Shown here: positions 33,272-43,757 of the stretch, piece after piece | Numbering within the stretch: the stretch's first letter is position 1 | Layout: every line of letters starts with the position of its first letter | Assembly (NCBI GenBank): GCA_905250885.1 | Contig: CAJNOQ010000491.1 | Location: forward strand, 1 to 48,104 | Length of the DNA stretch: 48,104 nt | Direction: 5' to 3' | From: Didymodactylos carnosus | Taxonomy: Eukaryota; Rotifera; Eurotatoria; Philodinida; Philodinidae | The notes under the pieces: generated by a model | The model's input: only the letters and a program-made list of their open reading frames with translations | What the model was told of the DNA's origin: nothing | Databases searched by the model: none | Program-made: the position numbers and the translations under genes

Positions 33272-34771
33272 ATGTCTTTATCATCAAAAGATATAAACTT
33301 AATTCTTAATTTATTAAATGAAGATACATGTGGTACAACTTTAACCTTTGAGCAAATATCTTCACAATTTCAACATGGAATACATAAACATGATTATTTA
33401 AAAGTTGGTAACGCTCTCGTTTTACTATTACAAAATCGTGATCTAACTCCAACACCAGAACAACGTCTTATTATTTTATATTTATTTTTTGACATGTATA
33501 AAACTGAATCATTACATTTAAATCCATTTGCACCTGTTTTTCTCACTGTTTTATATCCACAACAAACAACAGCGACTTCAGCAATAAACGGTTCGAATGT
33601 CGACACAGCATCAGTAGCTGCAGCACAACAAAAACGTTTTCATTGGATAATATCAAAAGTAACACAACATGAAAGATGGTTTGTGCATACGTTAATGAAC
33701 GGAAATGGTATCAATAAAGATTTGTTAAAAAAAACGCCGAACTATATTTTACAAATGTCAATTCCATCACCGTCTTCATTCGATGATACTAATCATGATT
33801 ATTTTAGACAACAAATAATTGATCGTGTAAAGCAATTACCATTAACTGCTCAATGTCATTTACCAGCTGTTATTGATGATCCTGAAACAAATAAATATAA
33901 TTTTGATATGTTATTTACTCGTAATGGCGGTACAAATAATAATAACACTATGAAACAAGATTACAAACAAGTTGTAGAAAAATTATTTATTGGTCAAAAA
34001 CCATGCATGGAACAAACTATACGTCCCGAATTTTTACGTTTAGTACCACCATTACATATTAGTCTTGATTGTGATGAATTAATATGGATGAATCCAGTTG
34101 AAAATGATAATTATATGGTAGCATGGGATGGTTCAATGTGTATTACAAATAAAATAAGTATTGAAATTCGACAATTAATGGATAAAGCCTGTACGAGTCA
34201 ATTAAATTTACAACAACAACAAAAACTCTTAGATGAATTAGAATTAGATCCATGTATTGTTTATCATATTGGTTTGGTACCATCAAAATTACCTTCTTTA
34301 GTTGAAAATAGTCCACTAATAGCTATCCAATGTTTATTGAAATTAATGCCTAGTAATCAATTAACAGAATATTTATCATCATTAGTTAATATGGATATGT
34401 CATTACATTCAATGGAAGTTGTTAATCGTTTAACAACATCGATTGATTTACCACAAGAATTTTTACATTTATATATCTCCACATGTATAACAACATGTGA
34501 GAATACTAAAGATCGTTTTTTACAAAATAGATTTGTACGTCTAGTTAGCGTATTTATTCAGTCATTAATTCGAAACAAAGTTATCGATGTTAAAGATTTA
34601 TTCTTAGAAGTTCAAGGTTTTTGTATTGGTTTTAGACATATTAAAGAGGCAGCCGCTCTATTTCAATTAGTTAAAAAAATGGATAGTAACAGCAACAGCA
34701 ATAATAATGGTAATGGTAATGGTAGTTCACATACAACAACTACAGATGAAACAATAGCAACATCAGAGTGA
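33272..34771 (+). CDS. CNOT11: CCR4-NOT transcription complex subunit 11
   Basis: A single exon of 499 aa from ATG 33272, similar in length to animal CNOT11. The N-terminal half carries the family's GNALVLLLQ, TPEQRLIILYLFFDMYKTE and NPFAPVFL blocks, which belong to the CNOT10-binding region. The central part has KKTPNYI. The C-terminal half (from about residue 250) is the conserved DUF2363 domain: RPEFLRLVPPLHIS, DELIWMNPVE, WDGSMC, ELELDPCIVYHIGLVPSKLP, LVENSPLIAI, SLVNMDMSLHSMEVVNRLTT, HLYISTCITTCE, and FIQSLIRNKVIDVKDLFLEVQ. CNOT11 with CNOT10 forms a module docked on the CNOT1 scaffold of the cytoplasmic deadenylase complex that shortens mRNA tails. A Ser/Asn/Gly-rich tail closes the protein. 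AATAAA lies at 34781, ten bases after the stop. Confidence 0.96.
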   Translation: MSLSSKDINLILNLLNEDTCGTTLTFEQISSQFQHGIHKHDYLKVGNALVLLLQNRDLTPTPEQRLIILYLFFDMYKTESLHLNPFAPVFLTVLYPQQTTATSAINGSNVDTASVAAAQQKRFHWIISKVTQHERWFVHTLMNGNGINKDLLKKTPNYILQMSIPSPSSFDDTNHDYFRQQIIDRVKQLPLTAQCHLPAVIDDPETNKYNFDMLFTRNGGTNNNNTMKQDYKQVVEKLFIGQKPCMEQTIRPEFLRLVPPLHISLDCDELIWMNPVENDNYMVAWDGSMCITNKISIEIRQLMDKACTSQLNLQQQQKLLDELELDPCIVYHIGLVPSKLPSLVENSPLIAIQCLLKLMPSNQLTEYLSSLVNMDMSLHSMEVVNRLTTSIDLPQEFLHLYISTCITTCENTKDRFLQNRFVRLVSVFIQSLIRNKVIDVKDLFLEVQGFCIGFRHIKEAAALFQLVKKMDSNSNSNNNGNGNGSSHTTTTDETIATSE

Positions 34772-34780
34772 CACATAGTA

Positions 34781-34786
34781 AATAAA
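34781..34786 (+). terminator. Polyadenylation signal AATAAA of CNOT11
   Basis: The hexamer lies ten bases after the stop codon, implying a very short 3' UTR if used. Confidence 0.45.
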
Positions 34787-37700
34787 TTTAGAACGTTTAC
34801 CTTATATTTATAAAAAATTGCAATTTTGTTTGTATATATATATTCTTTCTCCTAAACAAAAAAAGAGTCATGATTTAGCAGGATAGATTTTATTGATTAT
34901 AAAAGCAATACATACCATTTTTTAGATGAGTACAAACGGTATAAGAAGCTCATTGGCATGTCAATTCGTGAGACAAAAGTTTGTTTGAGAAAAGAGTTTT
35001 TTTATCAGCTTTAAACCATCACTGCTGCGCAAATCACAAGCGAAAAGAACACTCATAAACTGCGTTTCGAAAATCTACGTAAAAATTTATGATTCAGGCA
35101 AAATGTGTTGTATATGTTTGTGTGAATCGTAATTAGAATATCTGTTTGTAAGAAAAATGCCCCATTTTATCCGTTTTGCCACAATCTTTTCATTCCAGGT
35201 CATAGTAATTCTATTACTTTCTCGTGTTGTGAATATTGTTTCATGAATAACTTGAACAACTTGCACTGAAAATATGAGAATATAGATTAGTTGAATGACA
35301 ACATTGTCTGAAGAAGTTTTTTTTTTCTTTTATTTTGTATTACTTCTTTTTTTTTCCCAAAAATTGTTTGCTTGTTTTCTGAAGTCGATAACGGCTTTGT
35401 TGTTGTTGTTGTTGTGTTTTCTTTTTTCTTTTATTGTTCCTCTTGATATGATCGCTCATTTTCTTTTTGTGTATGTTTGCTCGTTCACAATTTTTTTACA
35501 GTGATATCAGTGATCGTTAAAAATAAGATATTATAGATGATAAATATGACTAACGACACTTAATTTGATTTTTGAAATAATTTAATAGTGTATATTTAAT
35601 GACTTTCAATCTCTGGCAAGAATTTCATATTGAACATAAGAAAACTAAAAGAGTATCGTTTTAGATTACTTCAATAGTAGAATTTAGGAAAGTACTCGTT
35701 GGACGATATAAGGAGCTACAATTGTAACACTTCAGTTGTTTTTTGCTCTTATCTAATCAAGAGCAACAATATTACTGAGATGGAAGCTATTCATTAACTT
35801 TTGTTCTCATGTTTCTGACGGAGACGGGTCTTTTATTTAGTTAATTATTTGTAGGGATACGAATGGTTTTTTAAGCAGGAAAAAACTAAAATCTTGTTCT
35901 ACAGCGGTAGAAAAAGATCCTATTGGCAGTGATTGATAAGAAAACAAAAATTTTTTTTTTTTAAATTTTATATTTTACATTCTATTTGAGCGGGTGGTGC
36001 AAGCAGGATTTTTTTGCCGTTTGGAAAATTTTCTACTGAGGCAAACGAAAGGATTGAGCGGTACATTTTTCTGCAGCAAAAGTTGACCTTCAAAAAATTC
36101 TATCGAGATATCAAAAATCTACGCTCAAACTGGCTCTCCTTAATTGGAATTAGTTTCTTTGTCTCACTTGTCTTTTATCTATCTATTTTTGAATTAACCA
36201 AAACTTTTTATTTATTAATGTTTTGTCGTTTGAGTAAAATCTCAACTAAATTATGTTTATTTAATATCATCGAACAAAACTCTTACTGTTACTTATGGCT
36301 CGTGTCAACGTTCAAAATTCGTATTTTGTCCTTATATATTTTCGTTTTTCTTTATGTCAAAGCTGATATATTGAAAGCGTAAGCAACTACTAGGATAACT
36401 CACTCAAAAAGATTTCTATCTTAATTCTCTACTAATTATGTTGTCAGCTTGTAATATGGTTTTTATTTTCAGATGATTTCCAGGGCACTTAAATGTGATT
36501 TATAAATTCATTATGAGCATATGTGTCACGATGAGTAAGTAGCTCGAGCATGAATGAGTCGAATAATAATAGGAAATACAGTTTTTCTTTTTTGAGGACT
36601 TGACGAAGACAGTAGTGTACCGAATGATAGACAGGAGTGTTTATGGTCTTGTTAACTTTTTTAGAAGACTTTTTCCGTGAAGTCTATTCTGAATAAATAA
36701 TATATGAGAATTTTTAGCTAGTATTCTCTTTTCTCTCTTTAAAAATTTCTGAGATAAAACGCCGATTATCAGTAAACAGGAGTATTTGTCGATATTTAGA
36801 TCGACCAGATTGAACGTTGATACTGATCAAAGTTGTTCAATACGTTCTATATTAGATGGTCGTCTCCATACTAAATCAATGATAAGACATCCACCATATT
36901 CAGCTCATAAGTCAGTTATATCATTTTATTAGAATCTATCAAAATGTATTAGTTCTTCTTTATGAAGATATGATCCGTATTTAAAAGAACTACCACAGAA
37001 ATCGTATGACAGAACAATAATATCTCATGTTTGTCAAAATGAACATAAAAAAACAGTGAAAGATAAAATATAGAAGTGCAAATGAATAAAGTCTTATTCA
37101 GATCTTGATGCCATAATTGACATAAAAAAAATTTCAATTCTTTAAACGAGTTAACGTTTAGGAGAGATGTTTAAGGATCAGTGTAAAAATAGAAAACAAT
37201 AAATGTTAGTTTGACAAAATTATTTTGTATTATACTCATTGAACTTGTTGGTTTTCAAACATCTATTTAGATACCATATGATGTAAGTGTTTCAGTTTTT
37301 TATATTTATCATTTATTCTATAGCCATTGATACTCTTTTTAGCAGTAATACAATGATAAATCTCGCAAAGTAAATGACAAAAAGTTTCTCTAACGGATTT
37401 GTATCCATCCCATCATAGACTAGGACCATGGACTGTAAATAATTTGAAAATCATTTTTTAAAACAACGGCAACATGGACAAACAGTTGAAATTATTTATG
37501 TTGATAGAAATCTGTTAAATGGTGTAGACCGAACTCTTTGTGTTTCTGAAACTGAATAGTGTATTGATAACTATAATGAGAATCAAAATAAAAGATAAAT
37601 AAACCAGTCAGTCCTTTAACAATCTATACTAGGATTTGCTTTTTTAGGTTTTGGAAGTTTTATTGAGGAGCATTATGTCGATTGATAAGGTGTGAAACAT

Positions 37701-40700
37701 TATTTTTCTCTTGTTCGTCGATATCTTTTTCTTGACATGAGTTTGAACAAGTGACTGTACGATATTTTATATTGTACATAAAGATTAGAATATTTTTGTA
37801 ATTTGTTACAGATTGTACTGTTATAAATTTTAGATTTTATTGTTCAATGGTTTGCTTTTTTACATATATTGGCTGATTAAGAAATAATCATAATAACTTA
37901 GTAATAACAACATAGATGGATTAAAGAAATGTTTTACTAAGATTCATACAAGACAGGTAATAAGAATTATTTCAATAATAGAACAACTTACAACATCTCA
38001 CAAAACTTCTTTTCCCGTCTAACTGCATTTGCATGATATACATTTGATTATAGACAAAAAATATTTTTCTAACAGTTTTTCGCGTTGGCTTATCAAAAAT
38101 TGATTTTGAATCATCATCCCTAGTTATGACAACCTTATGCGAACATTAACCTTGTGCACATTGTTGTATTGAAACTTTATATGCGCACATTAATCATTTC
38201 TGTATCTTAAAAGAACGTGCTTTCACTTTGAAAATATTTTGTGTCGTTTCTCAAGAAACAGAACAAATAAAAAGAAAAAAAAGAAAAGAACGTAAAAACG
38301 TCGTGTTTCTTTACAATCTACCATTAGTAATTACACAAATCATCTTGAAATCGGTAGGTATGTATATTTGTTTGAAAATAGAAACATCATGCATGTGTCA
38401 TCATAGTCAGGAGTATATGACTGTGATGCAATGTGTAGGTATGCAAGAAAAGAAAAAATACTACTACTACAAATTCGTATTGCATCACGTGAGAGTAACT
38501 GGCCGTTGTGATTTTTAACTCAGTGTGCCAAATAAAACAGATGAATCAACAATCACACTTGAAAGTGTTCACACGGTCCGTACAATGTCAGTTTTAGCTT
38601 TTAAACCTTGCGGATTTTATTAAAATCGGAGTCTCTCTAATATCGACGTAGAAAAAGATAGTCTCGCTTAGCTCTGAGTCAAATAGTAAAAAAGTGACTT
38701 TTATGGGATGCTCATAATTGTCGATACAACCAAGTATATGGAGTTTTTTGTCTTTTAATTGGATGTAAGTGCATTATACTACTGTCATTCGATAGTTTAC
38801 AAGGTTAGCCACATTTTAGTAAAAATATTTTTTCAACCATTCTTTCCCTATTATCTTATTCCATTGATTGATTTTTTCTTCTCAGAGTCGTTATTTTAAA
38901 AAATTCCTAAGGAGGACAGGTAAAACTTTGTCCAACACACCATTCAAAAGAGCATGAAAAATAAAGACAGCAAACCTGATTTAGAATTGGTGCCAAGCCC
39001 ACTTTTTTCAGAAGTTATAACGCTTTTTATTGATCGCACAACTTTGAAAGCGACTGTAAAAAATATAAGAATGTCTAATCGTTTTAGCTACTAGAATTTT
39101 CGTAGAATTGGAAAAGAGTAATTATAAGTTTTTGTGTAGCTAAGAATAAAATATTTCTTTTATATGATTGACTAAATGTAACAGGTAAGTATTGGGGGTT
39201 TTGCTAGTAAGGTTTTGAATATATATTTCATTTCTTTCTCCTTTTTTGGTTTGAAACGCAAACGTGTATTATTCTATTTTGAATTGTCTTACAAAAAGTT
39301 AATCGAAAAGTAATTAAAGAAATATACCGATTATAGAAGGGATTTATATCATAATTTCAGGAAATAAATCATTGAGACCTAAACAATAAAAAGCTTAAAT
39401 ATTCTTTTCATTTCTGGTAGCATATTCTAATACCTTATTTTTTTACGTCTCTCTGTTTTTTAAAAAAATAGACTCAAAAAATGAGTATATAAACATAGAG
39501 TAAATGCATACACGCACATGATGTACATGACTGATTCATGTAGAAAAACAATCCATGGAAAGAAAGGAAAATCAGATTGTTGTTTTCAAGTGTATATAGA
39601 AACGTTATGTTAACATCGTCATCGCATCTCAATATTCTCACATTAATCATAAGCAGAGAAAAGAGAAGAAGAAAATATGTCTATTTACGTTGTTTCAAAC
39701 CGTCTTTCCTTCTTTTCTTTGATTTATGTTTCTTTCTTCCCACATACAAAAATGCAAGTAATCATAAAGAGTAATACTCACCATACCTAGCTGTAGGAAA
39801 TCGAACACGAAGGAATTTATTTGGTAATAACAGAACTATGACTCCATAAGGACCGATAAACAACGTGTTTTCAATTGCGTCAGGAGAAAAATATCATTGA
39901 CTGTATTTCTGATTCAACGCTAACCAATAATCGGTAAGTTGACTAATTTCTAACCGTTGATGATGTTGCTACTAGTTGTTTTTATTGTATCTTTAACAGA
40001 ACAAAAAAAGATGTAAACAACAGGATTCAGGATATGAAGCAAAAGAAATGTAAATGACTTTTATTGAAAATTAGAAATTGATTTATAAACAAAAATAAAT
40101 TGAACAAAATATTGATATTACATCATTTTACCTATGTTCAACTAGAGACGAGGGACTAATTATTCTTAGCTTTAGAGTTTTGCAGATATCAACATATAGT
40201 TTCATAACCTTTGATATAAGAACATTAGAACAAGTTAGAAAAAGGGATAGAATATTACTGTATATCCATTATCATATCAAGGCTCATTATTGCCTAGTTA
40301 CTAGTTGACTTTTTATGTTTTTCAACGCAGAATCATCTTAATTATTTGATTAACTTTGTTGTTAGATCGACTTTCAGTTTGAATTAGATAGGTGATAGTA
40401 GGAAAAACTTTGTATTAACGAGAGCTGGAAATATAACTGAGATGATCATACTTTGCCTAAAATGGTTTTTTTATTAGTGTTTTGTGGTATACAAATAGTC
40501 GCCACAGGTATGTGATTGAATTAGATAACGTAGCGCTGTGCTCTTATCATTGTGTAAGCAGCATTAGAAATCAAAAACTTTTTTTCTCATACATCCGACT
40601 GACTGTGTTTTGTATAGGAAAGATTTGGAGAAAGTTGTTTATCAAAAGAGAAGCGATGAAAGTGTTTCTATAAACTAATTGTACTGTTTTAATTCATTTT

Positions 40701-40794
40701 ATCCTTGATAAAATATCATCTATTCCCAAAATATACTTTCTTAAAAACACACGTTTTTTCTGCCTCTTTTAGAGCGAAAGTACATGCATAAAAA
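34787..40794. other. 6-kb region without recognised genes
   Basis: No exon chain or family match was found. A 122-codon frame at 36014-36382 lacks an ATG start and encodes two hydrophobic stretches. Patches near 36800-37130 and 37480-37560 read like coding sequence for 25-45 codons but are broken by stops. They may be relics of a dead gene or chance. T-rich runs occur near 35320-35480. No inverted-repeat element was seen. Confidence 0.5.
40771..40772 (+). promoter_or_regulatory. Acceptor-like AG before the bZIP start
   Basis: A clear pyrimidine tract (TTTTTTCTGCCTCTTTTAG) ends 22 bases before the ATG at 40795. It is a candidate trans-splicing or 5' UTR acceptor. Confidence 0.4.
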
Positions 40795-41251
40795 ATGAGT
40801 CAACCAACAGCAGAAAAAAGTGTACAAACGCAAGAAAATTTATTTAATCCTAATATAATTGTTAATTCATTAAACAATCATCATGAAAATGCAGCTGCTG
40901 AAGTAGCCAATACGTTGGTGTCAATGGCAACCGTTGTTCAACGAACAAATGGCAAACAATCGGTATGTCTAAATAGATTTTGAATGAGGCAAGAAACTAT
41001 TATTGTATTGTCTTTTTATTTTTATTCAGACTTCCACCTCTATATCTCCACAAACAACCCATATATTACCTGTTATATCTCTAGCAGATTATAATGGTGT
41101 ACCAACAGCATCAGTACTTCAAGCAAATGTTCAATCAAAATTAAGAGCAAAATCACGTTCAATTGATAGCAATGGATTACTGGGAAATGATATATATAAT
41201 CAAAAAACGACAACAATTGCAACACTCAATAATACAACAAACAATGATGAC

Positions 41252-41285
<34 letters not shown>

Positions 41286-42598
41286 CAATGGAAGAGGATA
41301 GTTTTGATTCATCAATGTCAACGGATAATTATCAAAGTTCAGGTAATACAACAACTGATCAGAAAATGACAAGTGAAACAAATGGTAATAAAAGACGGTA
41401 TAGTTCTAAAGCAAAAACATTACTAATGAAAAAAAATAGTGACGGAGAAATAATTCAATATGGACCAATTCTTGTTAGACCAAGAAAAAGAATAGCGCCA
41501 ACATTGGCTAACGGAAGAAAAAGTAAAGACGAACTCGTAAGTATTAACATTATTAAAGAAAAAACAAAAAGTATTTGCATCTTCTTTCTTTGATCTTTTA
41601 GTTACCACCTGATGAAGATGTTAAACGTAAACAACGACGAGAAAGAAATAAACAAGCCGCAGCAAAGTGTCGAAAAAAACGTAATGAATTAAAAGAAAAA
41701 TTAGAAAAGGTATATTGTTAAAATTTAAAATTTGATTCTAGCATATTTATTTTTCTTTGACAATTTTCAACGTTTCTATAGAAGTAGACGATTTATTTCA
41801 TATTTTTTTTAATCATAGGATGAACGTCTACTGATTGATCAACAAGATGGATTAAAACGTTCAATTGACTCGTTGGTAGAACAGAAACAACGTCTTGAAT
41901 TAATGCTTCATCGACATACAGCTCAGTGCTCTAAAAAACTAAGAATTACAACAACAACAACTAACAATAATAATAATAACATAAATACAAATCTATTAAA
42001 TCATCCTAATGTTTTAACGACGACTAAAATAATTCGAAATGATGAAATAAAACAACATCATCCTCAACATCATGCATTAACAACGGTAAATCAAACACCT
42101 ACAACAACAACATCGATTGATAACAATAACAATAATGATAAAAATAGTGCTGTCACGATCAATTTGGCTAATATTAACGCTAATGAACTATTTGGATTCA
42201 CTTCATCAAATGCATCAAATTCATCGCGTACAATAACTATACCATCAGGAACATCAACAACATCAGACGTTTCAATTCCAGTGATAACAATTCATATTGC
42301 ACCCGAATTTGCACAAGCATTATTACAAATGCAACAGAATGCCGCATCTGTTGAATCAAAAACGAAGCTTAATGAATTACTTGATACACGTGCATTAGCA
42401 ACGATATTAGCAAATTCCAGTTATATAACGAATAATACTAATAATAATAATTCACCAACAACACCCACTATCACACTGACTCAATCGGCGACAACCAATA
42501 CAGCATTAGATATACAAAATAACAATATGAACAGTAATAACAACAACAACAACAACAACAATAACAATACTACCACCAACAACAATAAAGGCGACTAA
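40795..42598 (+). CDS. bZIP transcription factor, Fos/ATF3-like
   Basis: Four exons: 40795-40962, 41030-41536, 41602-41709, 41819-42598, all in phase 0, totalling 521 codons (520 aa). The basic region is KRKQRRERNKQAAAKCRKKR (233-252), with the Asn-x2-Ala-Ala-x-Lys-Cys-Arg core of AP-1 factors. The zipper has Leu259, 266, 273, 280 and 287, then His294, the same Leu5-His pattern as Fos and ATF3, ending RHTAQC as Fos ends AHRPAC. The exon 3/4 junction falls inside the zipper. Before it lie 13 aspartates (encoded by GAT/GAC), an acidic/Ser patch and a basic stretch. After it is a long Asn/Thr-rich tail with several Asn runs. It should bind AP-1/CRE-type DNA as a dimer, probably with a Jun partner. 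Which of Fos, ATF3/JDP2 or a relative it is cannot be settled by eye. Confidence 0.9.
41246..41284 (+). repeat. GAT microsatellite encoding 13 aspartates
   Basis: Thirteen GAT/GAC codons in a row inside exon 2 of the bZIP gene. The acidic run may contribute to activation; length variation is likely. Confidence 0.9.
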
Positions 42599-43757
42599 TC
42601 TCTTGTTCTTTTCTCTTCTTCAAAACATCAAAAATTAGTTTTTATTTAGAATAGATTTTGTACGTATCTGATGGCAAGTGTTTTTGTCGATAATTTTAAG
42701 CAGACAAATCGACATATGTTCGTTCTTATAAGATCTGATACTTTCTGTAGTCTTCAGTTCAGAAAACATTTTTTTTAATGTTCCATTCGTACGCTTAAAC
42801 TATTGATTCAGGTTGACATTTGTTGTTTCCAATATAATTTTTTCACCAACTATGGGCGTGTGTATAAATAACAGTTCTTCTTTGTTGATATAGCTGTTTT
42901 ATATGGTACGTTTTTTTGTAAGAAAAACAAATTTTTTATTTGATTCTTATTATTGTGATTGTAACGCTTTTACATGGTGTTGTATATTAAAAGAGAGTTT
43001 TTCTTGTTATGAAATTAAACTTTTGATCCACGCATTCTTGGTTCTTTTATCTTGTCGTACAGTCATCTCCCATATTTGTACATAAATTTGCTGTTTTGTT
43101 TTTGTTTACAGTTGAAAAAGGGTATTAGAATGAGTTCCAAGTCATTCCAGAACTCTCCAAGGATAAGGAGACTGATGACTAGGATAGAGTATATTTGTTT
43201 CTTGTATTTTTCTCATTTTTGTTTTTCTTGACAAAACATTGTTTGTTTGAGTGTTCTTTTCCAAATGTATGTGTATTTAAAATAAAAGAAAGTATTGAAA
43301 TGCAAATTTCAAGCAATTTTTTAAAAAAAAGGACATGAACACTATTTACTAACACAATATATTGCATTTTGAAATTCTGTTAAAAATTGGCATTAAAACA
43401 ATCAGTGATTCAATTAAACATAGTCGATTAGAAGTAAAGAGATTTTTTCTCCTACATTCTATGAATTGAATTGGTATGTCGGAATCGATAACTAAACATG
43501 GAGCATATTCCTGAATTTTTAGCAAGTAATTCGTTGCGAAAGAATTTTTAGAGCTAAAAATATTTAACTTAAGTTTTCAGAATAGCGTTTTACGGTTAAC
43601 AAGTAGATTAATACAGTTAGTTCAACCATTAACTGTTTTGTTTTGACCTTATTCTTAAACAAAGTGTTTATTTTACATCTGGATGTAGCATAACGATAGT
43701 CAGCATACTATTTCTCTGCATCTGATAAACAATGTTCCTATTTTATTTCCTATTTAG
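42599..43757. other. Region between the bZIP gene and the helical-repeat gene
   Basis: This is the 3' UTR and spacer. Several AT-rich runs are present, and an AATAAA lies near 43280. No gene was recognised; the short frames here are T-rich and unconvincing. Confidence 0.5.
43756..43757 (+). promoter_or_regulatory. Acceptor-like AG abutting the start codon of the helical-repeat gene
   Basis: TTTATTTCCTATTTAG is followed immediately by ATGATG. This could be a spliced-leader acceptor, or it could mean that the first coding exon is in fact internal. Confidence 0.4.

Noticed and set aside
36014..36382. 122-codon frame with two hydrophobic stretches
   Set aside because: It starts at TTG, not ATG. 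No exon partner or family match was seen. It could be a relic but cannot be supported.
36781..37560. Coding-like patches, such as DRNLLNGVDRTLCVSETE
   Set aside because: Each runs only 25-45 codons between stops, in different frames, and no splice model joins them.
41163..41369. Out-of-frame reading giving poly-Met
   Set aside because: It is a shadow of the GAT repeat in the bZIP coding exon.
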